Positions 27,737 through 35,283 of a DNA stretch of 64,000 nt are shown piece by piece. A program made the translations under genes and the position numbers. Below the pieces are notes generated by a model. It had not been told where the DNA came from and did not search any database. It was given only the letters and a program-made list of their open reading frames with translations. The stretch is taken from positions 1-64,000 of the forward strand of contig JABSRU010000019.1 in NCBI GenBank assembly GCA_013214965.1. The letters run 5' to 3'. Source of the stretch: Gammaproteobacteria bacterium. Its GTDB lineage: Bacteria > Pseudomonadota > Gammaproteobacteria > Enterobacterales > Psychrobiaceae. The first letter of the stretch is position 1; every line of letters starts with the position of its first letter.

Positions 27737-28639
27737 ATGAAGTTTGATTATAAATTACTCGACGCCTTAAGTGCGGTAATGGATCAACAAAGCTTTGAAC
27801 AGGCGGCTAAAAAGCTGTTTGTTACTCAGTCTGCTGTCTCGCAACGGATCAAATTACTCGAGGAAAGCATCGGTCAGCCAGTGATTGTTCGCAGTCACCC
27901 GATCACCGTGACGGCCGCTGGCGAAAAATTACTGAGTCACTATAAAATGGTTCAGCAGCTCGAAAATGATTTGGTGCCCGATCTAATGCCTGATACGCCA
28001 ACGCGGCCGATTAAAGTCGCACTGGCGGTTAATGCTGACAGCATTGCGACTTGGTTTATTGATGCCATCGCGCCGGTGTTAAAAAGTAATTTGGTGGAAC
28101 TGGATTTAATCGTTAAAAATGAAACCAAAACCATTGAAAAGCTTCGCTCTGGAGAAGCTGTGGGGGCAGTGACTAATTGCAGTAAGCCATTGCCGGGCTA
28201 TCAATCGTTTGAGTTGGGCACCATGGAGTTTATTTTGGTTGCCTCGCCAGATTTTAAACAGCGTTATTTCGCTAACGGTATCACCAAACAAACATTACGC
28301 CATGCACCAGGAATTAGTTATGATCCTAATGATGATATGCATGTTCGATTTATTTACCAGCACTTTAAGATAGAATCTCGCGATTATTATTGCCATAGTG
28401 TTCGGTCTTCGCAGGCCTTTGTCGATTTGGCGATTAAGGGCGTTGCTTACTGTTTAATTCCCACTTTACAAATTAAGCAGCAATTAGCTAGCGGTGAGTT
28501 GGTTAATCTATGTCCTGATAAAACCGTTATTGAAACCCTTTATTGGCATAGTTGGGTGTTGGTACGCGGGATTAATAAAAAGTTATCCCAACAAATAGTG
28601 CAGTATGGCCGTCAAATTTTGAGTAGGGCAAGCGCATGA
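27737..28639 (+). CDS. argP: LysR-type regulator ArgP (IciA)
   Basis: 300 residues from the ATG at 27737. The family start is KFDYKLLDALSAVM, and GCGGAG precedes it; a TTG at 27716 would add seven residues. The helix-turn-helix is at about 18-37 (SFEQAAKKLFVTQSAVSQRIK). The rest is the substrate-binding domain, with ALAVNADSIATWF near residue 95 as in ArgP. ArgP activates argO when arginine is bound and is blocked by lysine. The divergent argO supports the assignment. Operator half-sites must lie in 27621-27736 but I did not define them. Confidence 0.9.
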   Translation: MKFDYKLLDALSAVMDQQSFEQAAKKLFVTQSAVSQRIKLLEESIGQPVIVRSHPITVTAAGEKLLSHYKMVQQLENDLVPDLMPDTPTRPIKVALAVNADSIATWFIDAIAPVLKSNLVELDLIVKNETKTIEKLRSGEAVGAVTNCSKPLPGYQSFELGTMEFILVASPDFKQRYFANGITKQTLRHAPGISYDPNDDMHVRFIYQHFKIESRDYYCHSVRSSQAFVDLAIKGVAYCLIPTLQIKQQLASGELVNLCPDKTVIETLYWHSWVLVRGINKKLSQQIVQYGRQILSRASA

Positions 28640-28646
28640 TCATGTA

Positions 28647-28789
28647 GATATCGACACATATTGCGCAAACACGCCATAAATACTTCACTGCGCTCTAGGC
28701 TCGATTCTTCATCCCAGAAAAATAAGGTTTGGTTCAGATGTACCGATATCTCTAGCAGTATCGAGTGCTTTATTTAAAACGCTCTTGCC
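28647..28789 (+). repeat. Dispersed non-coding repeat, copy A
   Basis: This intergenic DNA matches the reverse complement of 33475-33657. Shared blocks include CACATATTGCGCAAACACGCC, CGCTCTAGGCT, TTCATCCC, GATATCTCTAGCA and TTTATTTAAAAC. Copy A lacks about 40 bases that copy B has between CACTG and CGCTCTAGG. The rest of the 28640-28878 gap holds nothing else that I can identify. Confidence 0.8.
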
Positions 28790-28878
28790 GTCAAGTTTTG
28801 GGGAATAGTACCAAGTAATGCTTGCATCGGGGGAGCAGGTGAGTATTATCCTGATTTCTGCTACCTCCTAGGAATCCC

Positions 28879-29160
28879 ATGAAGAAAACATTTGCATTAA
28901 GCCATCCAAAAATTAATCTTGCGCGTTTGGTTGAGTCGATTAAATACGACGTTAAAAAATATATCAAAAGAGAGCGCAAGAAAAAATTGCCAGAAGGGGT
29001 CGATTTTTGGGACTTTGATTGTAAGTATGGTCATAGCGAAGATGTCGCGAAAGTGATCCACATGGCAACGATCAATAAATGTATTGATCAGGCTGAGGAA
29101 CTTAAACTTGAATCTTTCTATTTAGAGATTATGGTCAAGCCTGGTCACAAGCCAACATAA
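28879..29160 (+). CDS. DUF6172 family protein
   Basis: 93 residues, matching the small DUF6172 family from start (KKTFALSHPKI) to end (VKPGHKPT). Conserved landmarks are VESIKYDVKKYIKRERKK, LPEGVDFWDFDCKYG and KVIHMATINKCID. There is no signal peptide or membrane segment; the central region is strongly basic. Function is unknown. AGGA lies six bases before the ATG. It is a lone gene between a dispersed repeat and a bidirectional terminator. Confidence 0.88.
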   Translation: MKKTFALSHPKINLARLVESIKYDVKKYIKRERKKKLPEGVDFWDFDCKYGHSEDVAKVIHMATINKCIDQAEELKLESFYLEIMVKPGHKPT

Positions 29161-29164
29161 TATT

Positions 29165-29197
29165 AAAAACAGCAATGAAGGTTTCATTGCTGTTTTT
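29165..29197. terminator. Bidirectional terminator
   Basis: AAAAACAGCAATGAA pairs with TTCATTGCTGTTTTT, a 15-bp stem around a three-base loop. It serves the DUF6172 gene (+) and the convergent sodium symporter gene (-). Confidence 0.88.
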
Positions 29198-29207
29198 CTT
29201 AAGTCAG

Positions 29208-30632
29208 TTAAAAACCAAACAGTGATTCAGCAAAGTATTTTTGGGCCACGGTATTAAGGAAAATGGCTAGTAATACCACCGGAATAAACGTCCCTAAAGA
29301 GAAGTTAATGTACTTTTGGCTTAATGAGCCTTCAAAATCAGCATTACCAATGCTCAGTTCTTTATTGAGTTCATGTTTCTTCCAGCGGAAGCTCACAAAC
29401 AAACAAACCAACAAACCATTCAATGGTAAAATAGTGTCATAAAATAAATCATAGACGATATCGAACATTGATTTTGCACCGCCTCCGTAATTCACCATTT
29501 TAGTCAACATCTCAACAGCGCCAAATGATAACGCACACATCACGGTTAAAACGCCACCAAAGATCGCAATGGTCGATAGGGCTTTTTTACGACTCTGTTG
29601 TTTTTCGTCAATAAGGTAAGCAACCGGCACTTCAATAATTGAAACCAGAGAAGTAATTGCGGCAAAAAATACCAACAAGAAGAATAAAGTCGCCACAATA
29701 CTGGCCGCTATAAAACCAATAGACACTTGTAATGCTAAAAATATTTTAGGCAGTAAGACAAAAATCAAACTTACCGAAGAACTACTTAACTCCGCCGGAT
29801 TAACATCAGGATTGAATGAAAAAATAGCCGGTAGAATCATTAAGCCAGCAATAAAAGCGACACAAGTATCGGCTAAGGCAACAAATTTTGCCGAGCCAAC
29901 GATATTGGTTTTGTTACTTAAATAAGAGCCATAAGTAATTAAAATCCCCATTCCTAATGACAATGAAAAGAACGCTTGTGATAGTGCACCATTAATCACT
30001 GTAGCGGTGATTTTGTCAAAGTCAGGGATCAAATAAAACGCAACACCCGCACTGGCATTATCTAAGGTTAGGACAAAAATCACTAAGGCGATTAACATCA
30101 CAAACAATGCCGGCATTAATATTTTTGAGGCTTTCTCAATCCCTTTTTGAACCCCAAGTTTTAAAATAGCGTAGATAATTGCCGCGACAAAAAACAGTGA
30201 GATAAAGATATATGGACTGTTAATAAAGGTACCAAAGGTGCCATCAAGGGCTAAATATTCGAGTTGGCCGACCGCAGCCATAATTAAATACCCTAAAATC
30301 CAAACGCTAATGACGGTGTAAAATACCCCGATCATAAAGGGCGTAATGACGCCAATGAGTCCAGCGAAACGCCAGATTGGATTTTGATTGGATAATTGAC
30401 CAAAAGCGCCAACCGGCCCTTTGTCAGTTTTTCGACCCATCGCGAGTTCTGCCGCCATGACCGGTAAACAAATCGCCACCACGAAAAAAGCGTAAAGAAA
30501 TAAAAATGCACCGCCACCATTTTTGGCTGCATTTACCGGAAAGCCCACTAAATTACCGATCCCGACAGCAGAGCCGGCAGCGGCAAGAATAAAGCCTAAA
30601 CGCGAACTAAAATGTTCTCTCTCTGTACTCAT
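29208..30632 (-). CDS. Sodium-dependent transporter, NSS/SNF family
   Basis: 474 residues with about 11-12 membrane helices. The N-terminus RLGFILAAAGSAVGIGNLVGFP carries the unwound first helix with its Na+-binding residues; GGGAFLFLYAFFVV and PVMAAELAMGR follow. SLSLGMGILITYGSYL is the conserved helix-6 region. These proteins import amino acids or related compounds with Na+ in LeuT fashion; the substrate cannot be read. The gene is divergent from the Atm1-like exporter across 216 bp (30633-30848), which presumably holds both promoters. Confidence 0.9.
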   Translation of the reverse strand: MSTEREHFSSRLGFILAAAGSAVGIGNLVGFPVNAAKNGGGAFLFLYAFFVVAICLPVMAAELAMGRKTDKGPVGAFGQLSNQNPIWRFAGLIGVITPFMIGVFYTVISVWILGYLIMAAVGQLEYLALDGTFGTFINSPYIFISLFFVAAIIYAILKLGVQKGIEKASKILMPALFVMLIALVIFVLTLDNASAGVAFYLIPDFDKITATVINGALSQAFFSLSLGMGILITYGSYLSNKTNIVGSAKFVALADTCVAFIAGLMILPAIFSFNPDVNPAELSSSSVSLIFVLLPKIFLALQVSIGFIAASIVATLFFLLVFFAAITSLVSIIEVPVAYLIDEKQQSRKKALSTIAIFGGVLTVMCALSFGAVEMLTKMVNYGGGAKSMFDIVYDLFYDTILPLNGLLVCLFVSFRWKKHELNKELSIGNADFEGSLSQKYINFSLGTFIPVVLLAIFLNTVAQKYFAESLFGF

Positions 30633-30848
30633 ATCTGTGAACCTTTATTATTGTTATTGTAAATATTATGTTAACCGATGCTAACAACCTTTCTGCTTAA
30701 TGTCTCATCCAAAATCAATTGATCGGATCAGTTTCACTGCTTTATTTATTAATCTTAGTTGTTGATTGTTATTTTGTTTGATTTTTGTACTGACTTTCGT
30801 GATAGGACTCCGTAAAATTACGCCTTTCGATATTTTGAGTAAATATGA

Positions 30849-32663
30849 ATGCGGCCAATCCAGCAAACCGATGTTCCCGATACCATTAATTGGTCAGTGT
30901 TTAAAACACTGATCCCCTATTTGGCCGAATATAAAGTGAGGGTATTATTAGCACTGTTGTGTTTGGTACTCGCTAAAATTGCCACGGTCGGTTTACCGTT
31001 TATCTTAAAGCATATTGTCGATGCGCTCGATGGTGAACAATTACAATTAGTGGCCGCACCGATTATGTTGGTGGTGGCTTATGGTGTGTTAAGGCTTTTG
31101 TTGGTGTTGTTTGGTGAATTACGCGATACCTTATTTGGCCGAGTCACAGAGCGAGCAATGCGGCGGATTGGCTTAAAAGTGTTTAATCATTTGCATCATC
31201 TCGATCTCGACTTTCACCTTAATCGCCAAACTGGCGGTTTATCTCGAGACATGGATCGCGGCGTATCGGGGATTAATTTTGTAATGCGATTTATGATCTT
31301 CAACATACTGCCGACTATTGTTGAATTATTGTTTGTGGTTGCAATATTAGCTTTCAACTATGGCATCAGTTTCGCGTTGGTGATTGTAGTTGCTGTGACC
31401 TGCTATGTTGCTTTTTCCGTTAAGGCGACACAATGGCGTACCCGATATATCCGTGAGGCGAATAAAGCTGATTCCTCAAGTAACAGCCGCGCGATTGACA
31501 GTTTATTAAATTATGAAACCGTGAAATATTTTGGTAATGAAGCTTATGAGGCCAATCGATATGATCGCGAACTGGCGGTTTGGGAACAAGCTAAGCGTAA
31601 AAATCGGCTATCGTTGTTTACCCTCAATGGTGGTCAAGCCCTGATCATTGCTTGTGCAATGACCGCGATGATGAGCCTAGCGGCATTGCAAGTTGCCGCA
31701 GGCACCATGACCTTGGGTGATTTTGTGTTAATTAATGCTTTTACGATGCAAATTTTTATCCCGCTTAATTTTTTAGGCTTTGTTTATCGTGAAATTCGTG
31801 GTTCATTAGCCAATATTGAGAAAATGTTTGAGTTATTGGCGAAACCGACCAAGGTTAAAGATAGCGTTAATGCGGTGGAACTAGCGATTACCGATGGCGA
31901 AATAAGCTTCGAACAAGTCGATTTTAGTTACCAAAGTCAACGTAATATATTGCAGCAGGTGTCATTTAAAATTAAAGCAGGGCAAAAAGTGGCGGTGGTT
32001 GGCGCTAGTGGCGGTGGTAAATCGACCTTGGTTAAATTACTGTTCCGTTTTTATGATGTCAGTGGTGGACGCGTGCTGATTGATGGTCAAGATATTCGAG
32101 GAGTGACTCAGCAATCTCTGCGTCAGGCCATTGGTATTGTACCGCAAGACACGGTGTTATTTAATGACACCATTATCGAAAATATTCGTTACGGTCGCAC
32201 CAATGCTTGTGAACGTGAAGTGCAAAAGGCAATTGATTTGGCGCATTTACGTGACTTTATCAATAGTCTGCCTGATGGCGAACAAACATTAGTAGGAGAG
32301 CGGGGATTAAAACTCTCTGGTGGCGAAAAACAACGGGTCGCGATTGCTCGTACTATTTTAAAAAATCCAGCTATTTTGGTGTTTGATGAAGCAACGTCAT
32401 CGCTCGACAGTTACAGCGAACAACAAATTATGGCTGCAATTAACGAGGTTGCCAAAGGAAGCACCAGCTTGGTGATCGCCCATCGTTTATCCACGATTGT
32501 CGATGCTGACAATATTCTAGTGATGAAAGACGGTGCGATAGTCGAGCAGGGGAATCATCAGCAACTATTACAACAAGATGGCGAATACGCCAAGTTGTGG
32601 CAATTACAGCAAAAATCCGATTCAACTTCTAAAGATAATAAAGATAATAAAGAGTTAACTTAA
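30849..32663 (+). CDS. Atm1/HMT1-type ABC exporter (fused permease and ATPase)
   Basis: 604 residues. Six membrane segments (about 25-300) are followed by one nucleotide-binding domain: Walker A GASGGGKST (about 382-390), Q-loop VPQDTVLFNDTI, signature LSGGEKQRV, Walker B ILVFDEATSSLD, H-loop AHRLST. NYETVKYFGNE and the LNRQTGGLSRDMDRG loop are typical of the Atm1/HMT1 group, whose bacterial members export glutathione-metal conjugates. It acts as a homodimer. Substrate is inferred. The stop codon overlaps the start of the ion channel gene (TAATG). Confidence 0.9.
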   Translation: MRPIQQTDVPDTINWSVFKTLIPYLAEYKVRVLLALLCLVLAKIATVGLPFILKHIVDALDGEQLQLVAAPIMLVVAYGVLRLLLVLFGELRDTLFGRVTERAMRRIGLKVFNHLHHLDLDFHLNRQTGGLSRDMDRGVSGINFVMRFMIFNILPTIVELLFVVAILAFNYGISFALVIVVAVTCYVAFSVKATQWRTRYIREANKADSSSNSRAIDSLLNYETVKYFGNEAYEANRYDRELAVWEQAKRKNRLSLFTLNGGQALIIACAMTAMMSLAALQVAAGTMTLGDFVLINAFTMQIFIPLNFLGFVYREIRGSLANIEKMFELLAKPTKVKDSVNAVELAITDGEISFEQVDFSYQSQRNILQQVSFKIKAGQKVAVVGASGGGKSTLVKLLFRFYDVSGGRVLIDGQDIRGVTQQSLRQAIGIVPQDTVLFNDTIIENIRYGRTNACEREVQKAIDLAHLRDFINSLPDGEQTLVGERGLKLSGGEKQRVAIARTILKNPAILVFDEATSSLDSYSEQQIMAAINEVAKGSTSLVIAHRLSTIVDADNILVMKDGAIVEQGNHQQLLQQDGEYAKLWQLQQKSDSTSKDNKDNKELT

Positions 32664-33466
32664 TGAACATTAAAGCAGTCCAACAGTTTTCACAACGTCT
32701 CAAAAGCAACAAAGCTTTTGAGTTGTTTGTGATTGCAATTATCGTTGTATCAGCATTATTAATTGGTGCTAATACCTATCATATTCCCGAGTATGCGATG
32801 GGGGTGTTGGGGGTACTAGATAGCTTAGTAACCGCGATATTTTTATTCGAAATCGTGATCCGCTTTATTGCTGAGGAAAATAAAAAACGATTCTTCACTC
32901 AGGGCTGGAATATTTTTGACACGGTTATCGTGGTGGTTAGTTTACTGCCGATCGAAGACAGCCAACTGGCCTTAGTCGGACGCTTAATTCGGATTTTCAG
33001 AGTGATGCGAATGGTCTCGTTTGTGCCTGAATTACGGTTGTTGCTTAATTCTTTAGCGCGCGCATTGCCACAGTTAGGTTATGTAGTTTTGTTAATGTTT
33101 ATCATCTTTTATATCTATGCCGCGGTTGGTAGTAGTTTTTTTGCTGATATTAATCCGACCTTATGGCGTGATATTTCAATTTCGATGCTCACGCTATTTC
33201 GCGTGATGACCTTTGAAGATTGGACCGACGTGATGTACGAAGTGATGGACGTTTATCCCTTTTCTTGGATTTATTTCTTGTCATTTATCTTCTTAACCAC
33301 CTTTGCCTTTTTAAATATGGTGATTGGAATAGTGGTTAATGTGTTAGAGGATGAGCATCACAAGGAACAAGAAATCCAAGACAAACTCGATGGCAAACTA
33401 ACCATTGACGATTTATCACGACAAATCGCCGAGTTAAAGCAGTTAATTACTGCGAAAAACTCTTAA
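32663..33466 (+). CDS. Voltage-gated cation channel (NaChBac-like)
   Basis: 267 residues, a single six-helix channel unit that would form tetramers. The voltage sensor S4 shows regularly spaced arginines (GRLIRIFRVMRMVSF, about 115-129). The pore loop filter is TFEDWTD at T183-D189. S6 has FLNMVIGIVVNVL, and a C-terminal coiled coil follows (about 225-262, KEQEIQDKLDG to ELKQLI). NaChBac and NavAb have TLESW; the extra aspartates here resemble the TLDDWSD version engineered to pass Ca2+. The gene overlaps the ABC exporter stop by one base, so the two are coexpressed, though a functional link is not obvious. Confidence 0.9.
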   Translation: MNIKAVQQFSQRLKSNKAFELFVIAIIVVSALLIGANTYHIPEYAMGVLGVLDSLVTAIFLFEIVIRFIAEENKKRFFTQGWNIFDTVIVVVSLLPIEDSQLALVGRLIRIFRVMRMVSFVPELRLLLNSLARALPQLGYVVLLMFIIFYIYAAVGSSFFADINPTLWRDISISMLTLFRVMTFEDWTDVMYEVMDVYPFSWIYFLSFIFLTTFAFLNMVIGIVVNVLEDEHHKEQEIQDKLDGKLTIDDLSRQIAELKQLITAKNS

Positions 33467-33474
33467 ATCCACAG

Positions 33475-33657
33475 GGTAAGAATGTTTTAAATAAAATACT
33501 CGGTATTGCTAGAGATATCAGTGCATGTGGAGCAAGCATGATTTTTAAGGGATGAAAAATCAGCCTAGAGCGCAGCGAAACCTTGAGTCAGTGACACATG
33601 GCCGTTCGCTAAGCAGTGATGTATTTACGGCGTGTTTGCGCAATATGTGCCGATATC
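33475..33657 (-). repeat. Dispersed non-coding repeat, copy B
   Basis: The reverse complement aligns along its length with 28647-28789 and includes about 40 extra bases near the middle. This fills nearly all the 33467-33700 gap between the channel and the DUF4144 gene. No reading frame of note is present. Confidence 0.8.
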
Positions 33658-33700
33658 TCGATTGTAATGCACTTGCCGCGCGTAAACCTACGAGATTAGG

Positions 33701-34051
33701 CTAAAAGTTGTCATGCGCCATGGCAACTAACTCGATTAATTCAGCCACCGAACGCGCGGATAATTTAGCCGAGCAGCAAGAGCCCATCGCACTAAAGTGC
33801 GCTTGAACCATGGCGATTGCTGCCTTTAAATCGATGATCTCGCCAGTTGAGGTTGGGATAATTAATCCATTGTCCCGCTGGTTTAAATGATGAATGACCC
33901 CAGCGCTATCAATCAATATATCTGAGGGATCATATTCAAAATAGTGGAGATCTGCGTCACCATTCCACTCTGAGAGATCGGATACAAAATTTAATTCATC
34001 ATCGTCGCTGTATTTGATAATCGCAGGCCAAGTTATCAAACTATTTTCCAT
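33701..34051 (-). CDS. DUF4144 family protein
   Basis: 116 residues with no signal or membrane segment. It opens WPAIIKYSDDDELNFVSDLSEW, the pattern of the small DUF4144 family found in Shewanella, Vibrio and relatives. A cysteine pair lies near residues 92-93 (MGSCCSAK). Function is unknown. The start codon overlaps the end of the upstream lipoprotein gene by 11 bases, so it is probably translated from the same message. Confidence 0.75.
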   Translation of the reverse strand: MENSLITWPAIIKYSDDDELNFVSDLSEWNGDADLHYFEYDPSDILIDSAGVIHHLNQRDNGLIIPTSTGEIIDLKAAIAMVQAHFSAMGSCCSAKLSARSVAELIELVAMAHDNF

Positions 34052-34394
34052 GACAGCTCGATGGTGCTTTATTGGTGTGGCTTAATAATTGGTCTAAATA
34101 AATCAGGCCATCATATTTTTTTTCAAACGCTATCGCTTCTCGCTGATCAAAAAAACCGGAGAAGATAATGTAAACAGGTTGATAAGGCTTATTTTTAATC
34201 TTGGCCAGTGACAAGGATGCTTGTTCTATTGTTGTTAGATTGTCGCCATTGAGCCAATACACTTTCGAGTCGTTACACCTTTTGAACTCTGATACTTCAT
34301 GGCCATAGCTATAATACCCTTCGAATTTCTGACTGTTAACACTAGCGCATCCTGCTGATAAAGTGATGAGCAAAGCAATCATTAATGTTTTCAT
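34041..34394 (-). CDS. Small lipoprotein of unknown function
   Basis: 117 residues from the ATG at 34394, which has CGGAG six bases upstream. A longer frame would add 27 residues encoded inside rsuA. The signal ends in a lipobox SAGC (residues 12-15). The mature part begins with a stretch (FEGYYSYGHEVSEFKRCN) seen in small periplasmic lipoproteins of the NlpE/HslJ-like type, followed by DSKVYWLNGD. No enzyme motif is present. It sits 35 bp after rsuA and overlaps the DUF4144 gene, so the three may be one transcript. Confidence 0.75.
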   Translation of the reverse strand: MKTLMIALLITLSAGCASVNSQKFEGYYSYGHEVSEFKRCNDSKVYWLNGDNLTTIEQASLSLAKIKNKPYQPVYIIFSGFFDQREAIAFEKKYDGLIYLDQLLSHTNKAPSSCHGK

Positions 34395-34429
34395 TTTTTC
34401 TCCGGATAAAAATAAGTAGACGATATCAG

Positions 34430-35119
34430 TTAATTTGAAAAAGACAGCACTTCTTCCGGCGTTAAATAGCGCCATTGGCCCACTTTCACATCGAGCGATA
34501 GCTTGCCAATTTTTTCACGATGTAAGGTAGCGACCCGATTACCAACCGCCGAAAACATCCGTTTTACTTGATGGTATTTACCCTCTGTAAGGGTTAAAAG
34601 CACTTCCTTGGGACTGATAACTTCCAGCTGGGCGGGTAAAGTCAATTGTTGTTCGCCCTGTAACTTAATCCCATGTTGAAACATCAAGGCGACATCATCA
34701 GCGATTGGGCGAGATAGGCCAACTCGGTATACTTTTTGGCATTGTTTTTCCGGTCGGGTAATATTAAACGACCAGCGTCCATCATCAGTGATTAACACTA
34801 AGCCTGTGGTATCAGCATCTAAACGACCGGCAATATGCAGTTCCGTGACTTTATCAATGTTGAGATAATTGAATAAGGACGGGTAAGCTTCATCAATGTT
34901 TGAGCAAATCGTTCCCGCTGGTTTGTGCATTAACAGGTAGCGGAAATCTCGGGTTGTTAGCTTTTGACCGTTGAGCGTAATGTTATTATTGGGATGGACT
35001 TGAATAGCTGGATGAAGTGCAACCTCATCATTGACCTCTACTACGCCATCATTGATCAGTTGGATCGCTTCACTTCGGGTTAACTCGGTACTTTTACAAA
35101 CAAATTTATCTAGACGCAT
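34430..35119 (-). CDS. rsuA: 16S rRNA pseudouridine(516) synthase
   Basis: 229 residues from the ATG at 35119, giving MRLDKF as in E. coli RsuA; an in-frame ATG 12 bases upstream is possible. An S4 RNA-binding domain (about 1-55) precedes the catalytic domain with AGRLDADTTGLVLITDDG (catalytic D in GRLD). EKQCQKVYRV and GKYHQVKRMFSAVGN are the other landmarks. The enzyme modifies U516 of 16S rRNA during 30S assembly. Length is close to the E. coli protein (231). It heads a likely three-gene transcript with the lipoprotein and DUF4144 genes. Confidence 0.92.
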   Translation of the reverse strand: MRLDKFVCKSTELTRSEAIQLINDGVVEVNDEVALHPAIQVHPNNNITLNGQKLTTRDFRYLLMHKPAGTICSNIDEAYPSLFNYLNIDKVTELHIAGRLDADTTGLVLITDDGRWSFNITRPEKQCQKVYRVGLSRPIADDVALMFQHGIKLQGEQQLTLPAQLEVISPKEVLLTLTEGKYHQVKRMFSAVGNRVATLHREKIGKLSLDVKVGQWRYLTPEEVLSFSN

Positions 35120-35203
35120 AACAGTCAACATTAAGAAGATGGGCCAAGAAGGCTATTATCCCGACTGACCGATAATAAGCAACTGCTCGTAAATCAGCAT
35201 CAA

Positions 35204-35240
35204 AAAAAGTGCCATTGATGATTAATCAATGGCACTTTTA
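35204..35240 (-). terminator. Terminator of the collagenase gene
   Basis: AAAGTGCCATTGA (35206-35218) pairs with TCAATGGCACTTT (35226-35238). On the minus strand the stem is followed by a T run. It is downstream of the M9 gene and just upstream of rsuA. Confidence 0.85.
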
Positions 35241-35283
35241 CTTGAGTATAAACTAATGATGGTTCAACGTGCTAACTTATCAA

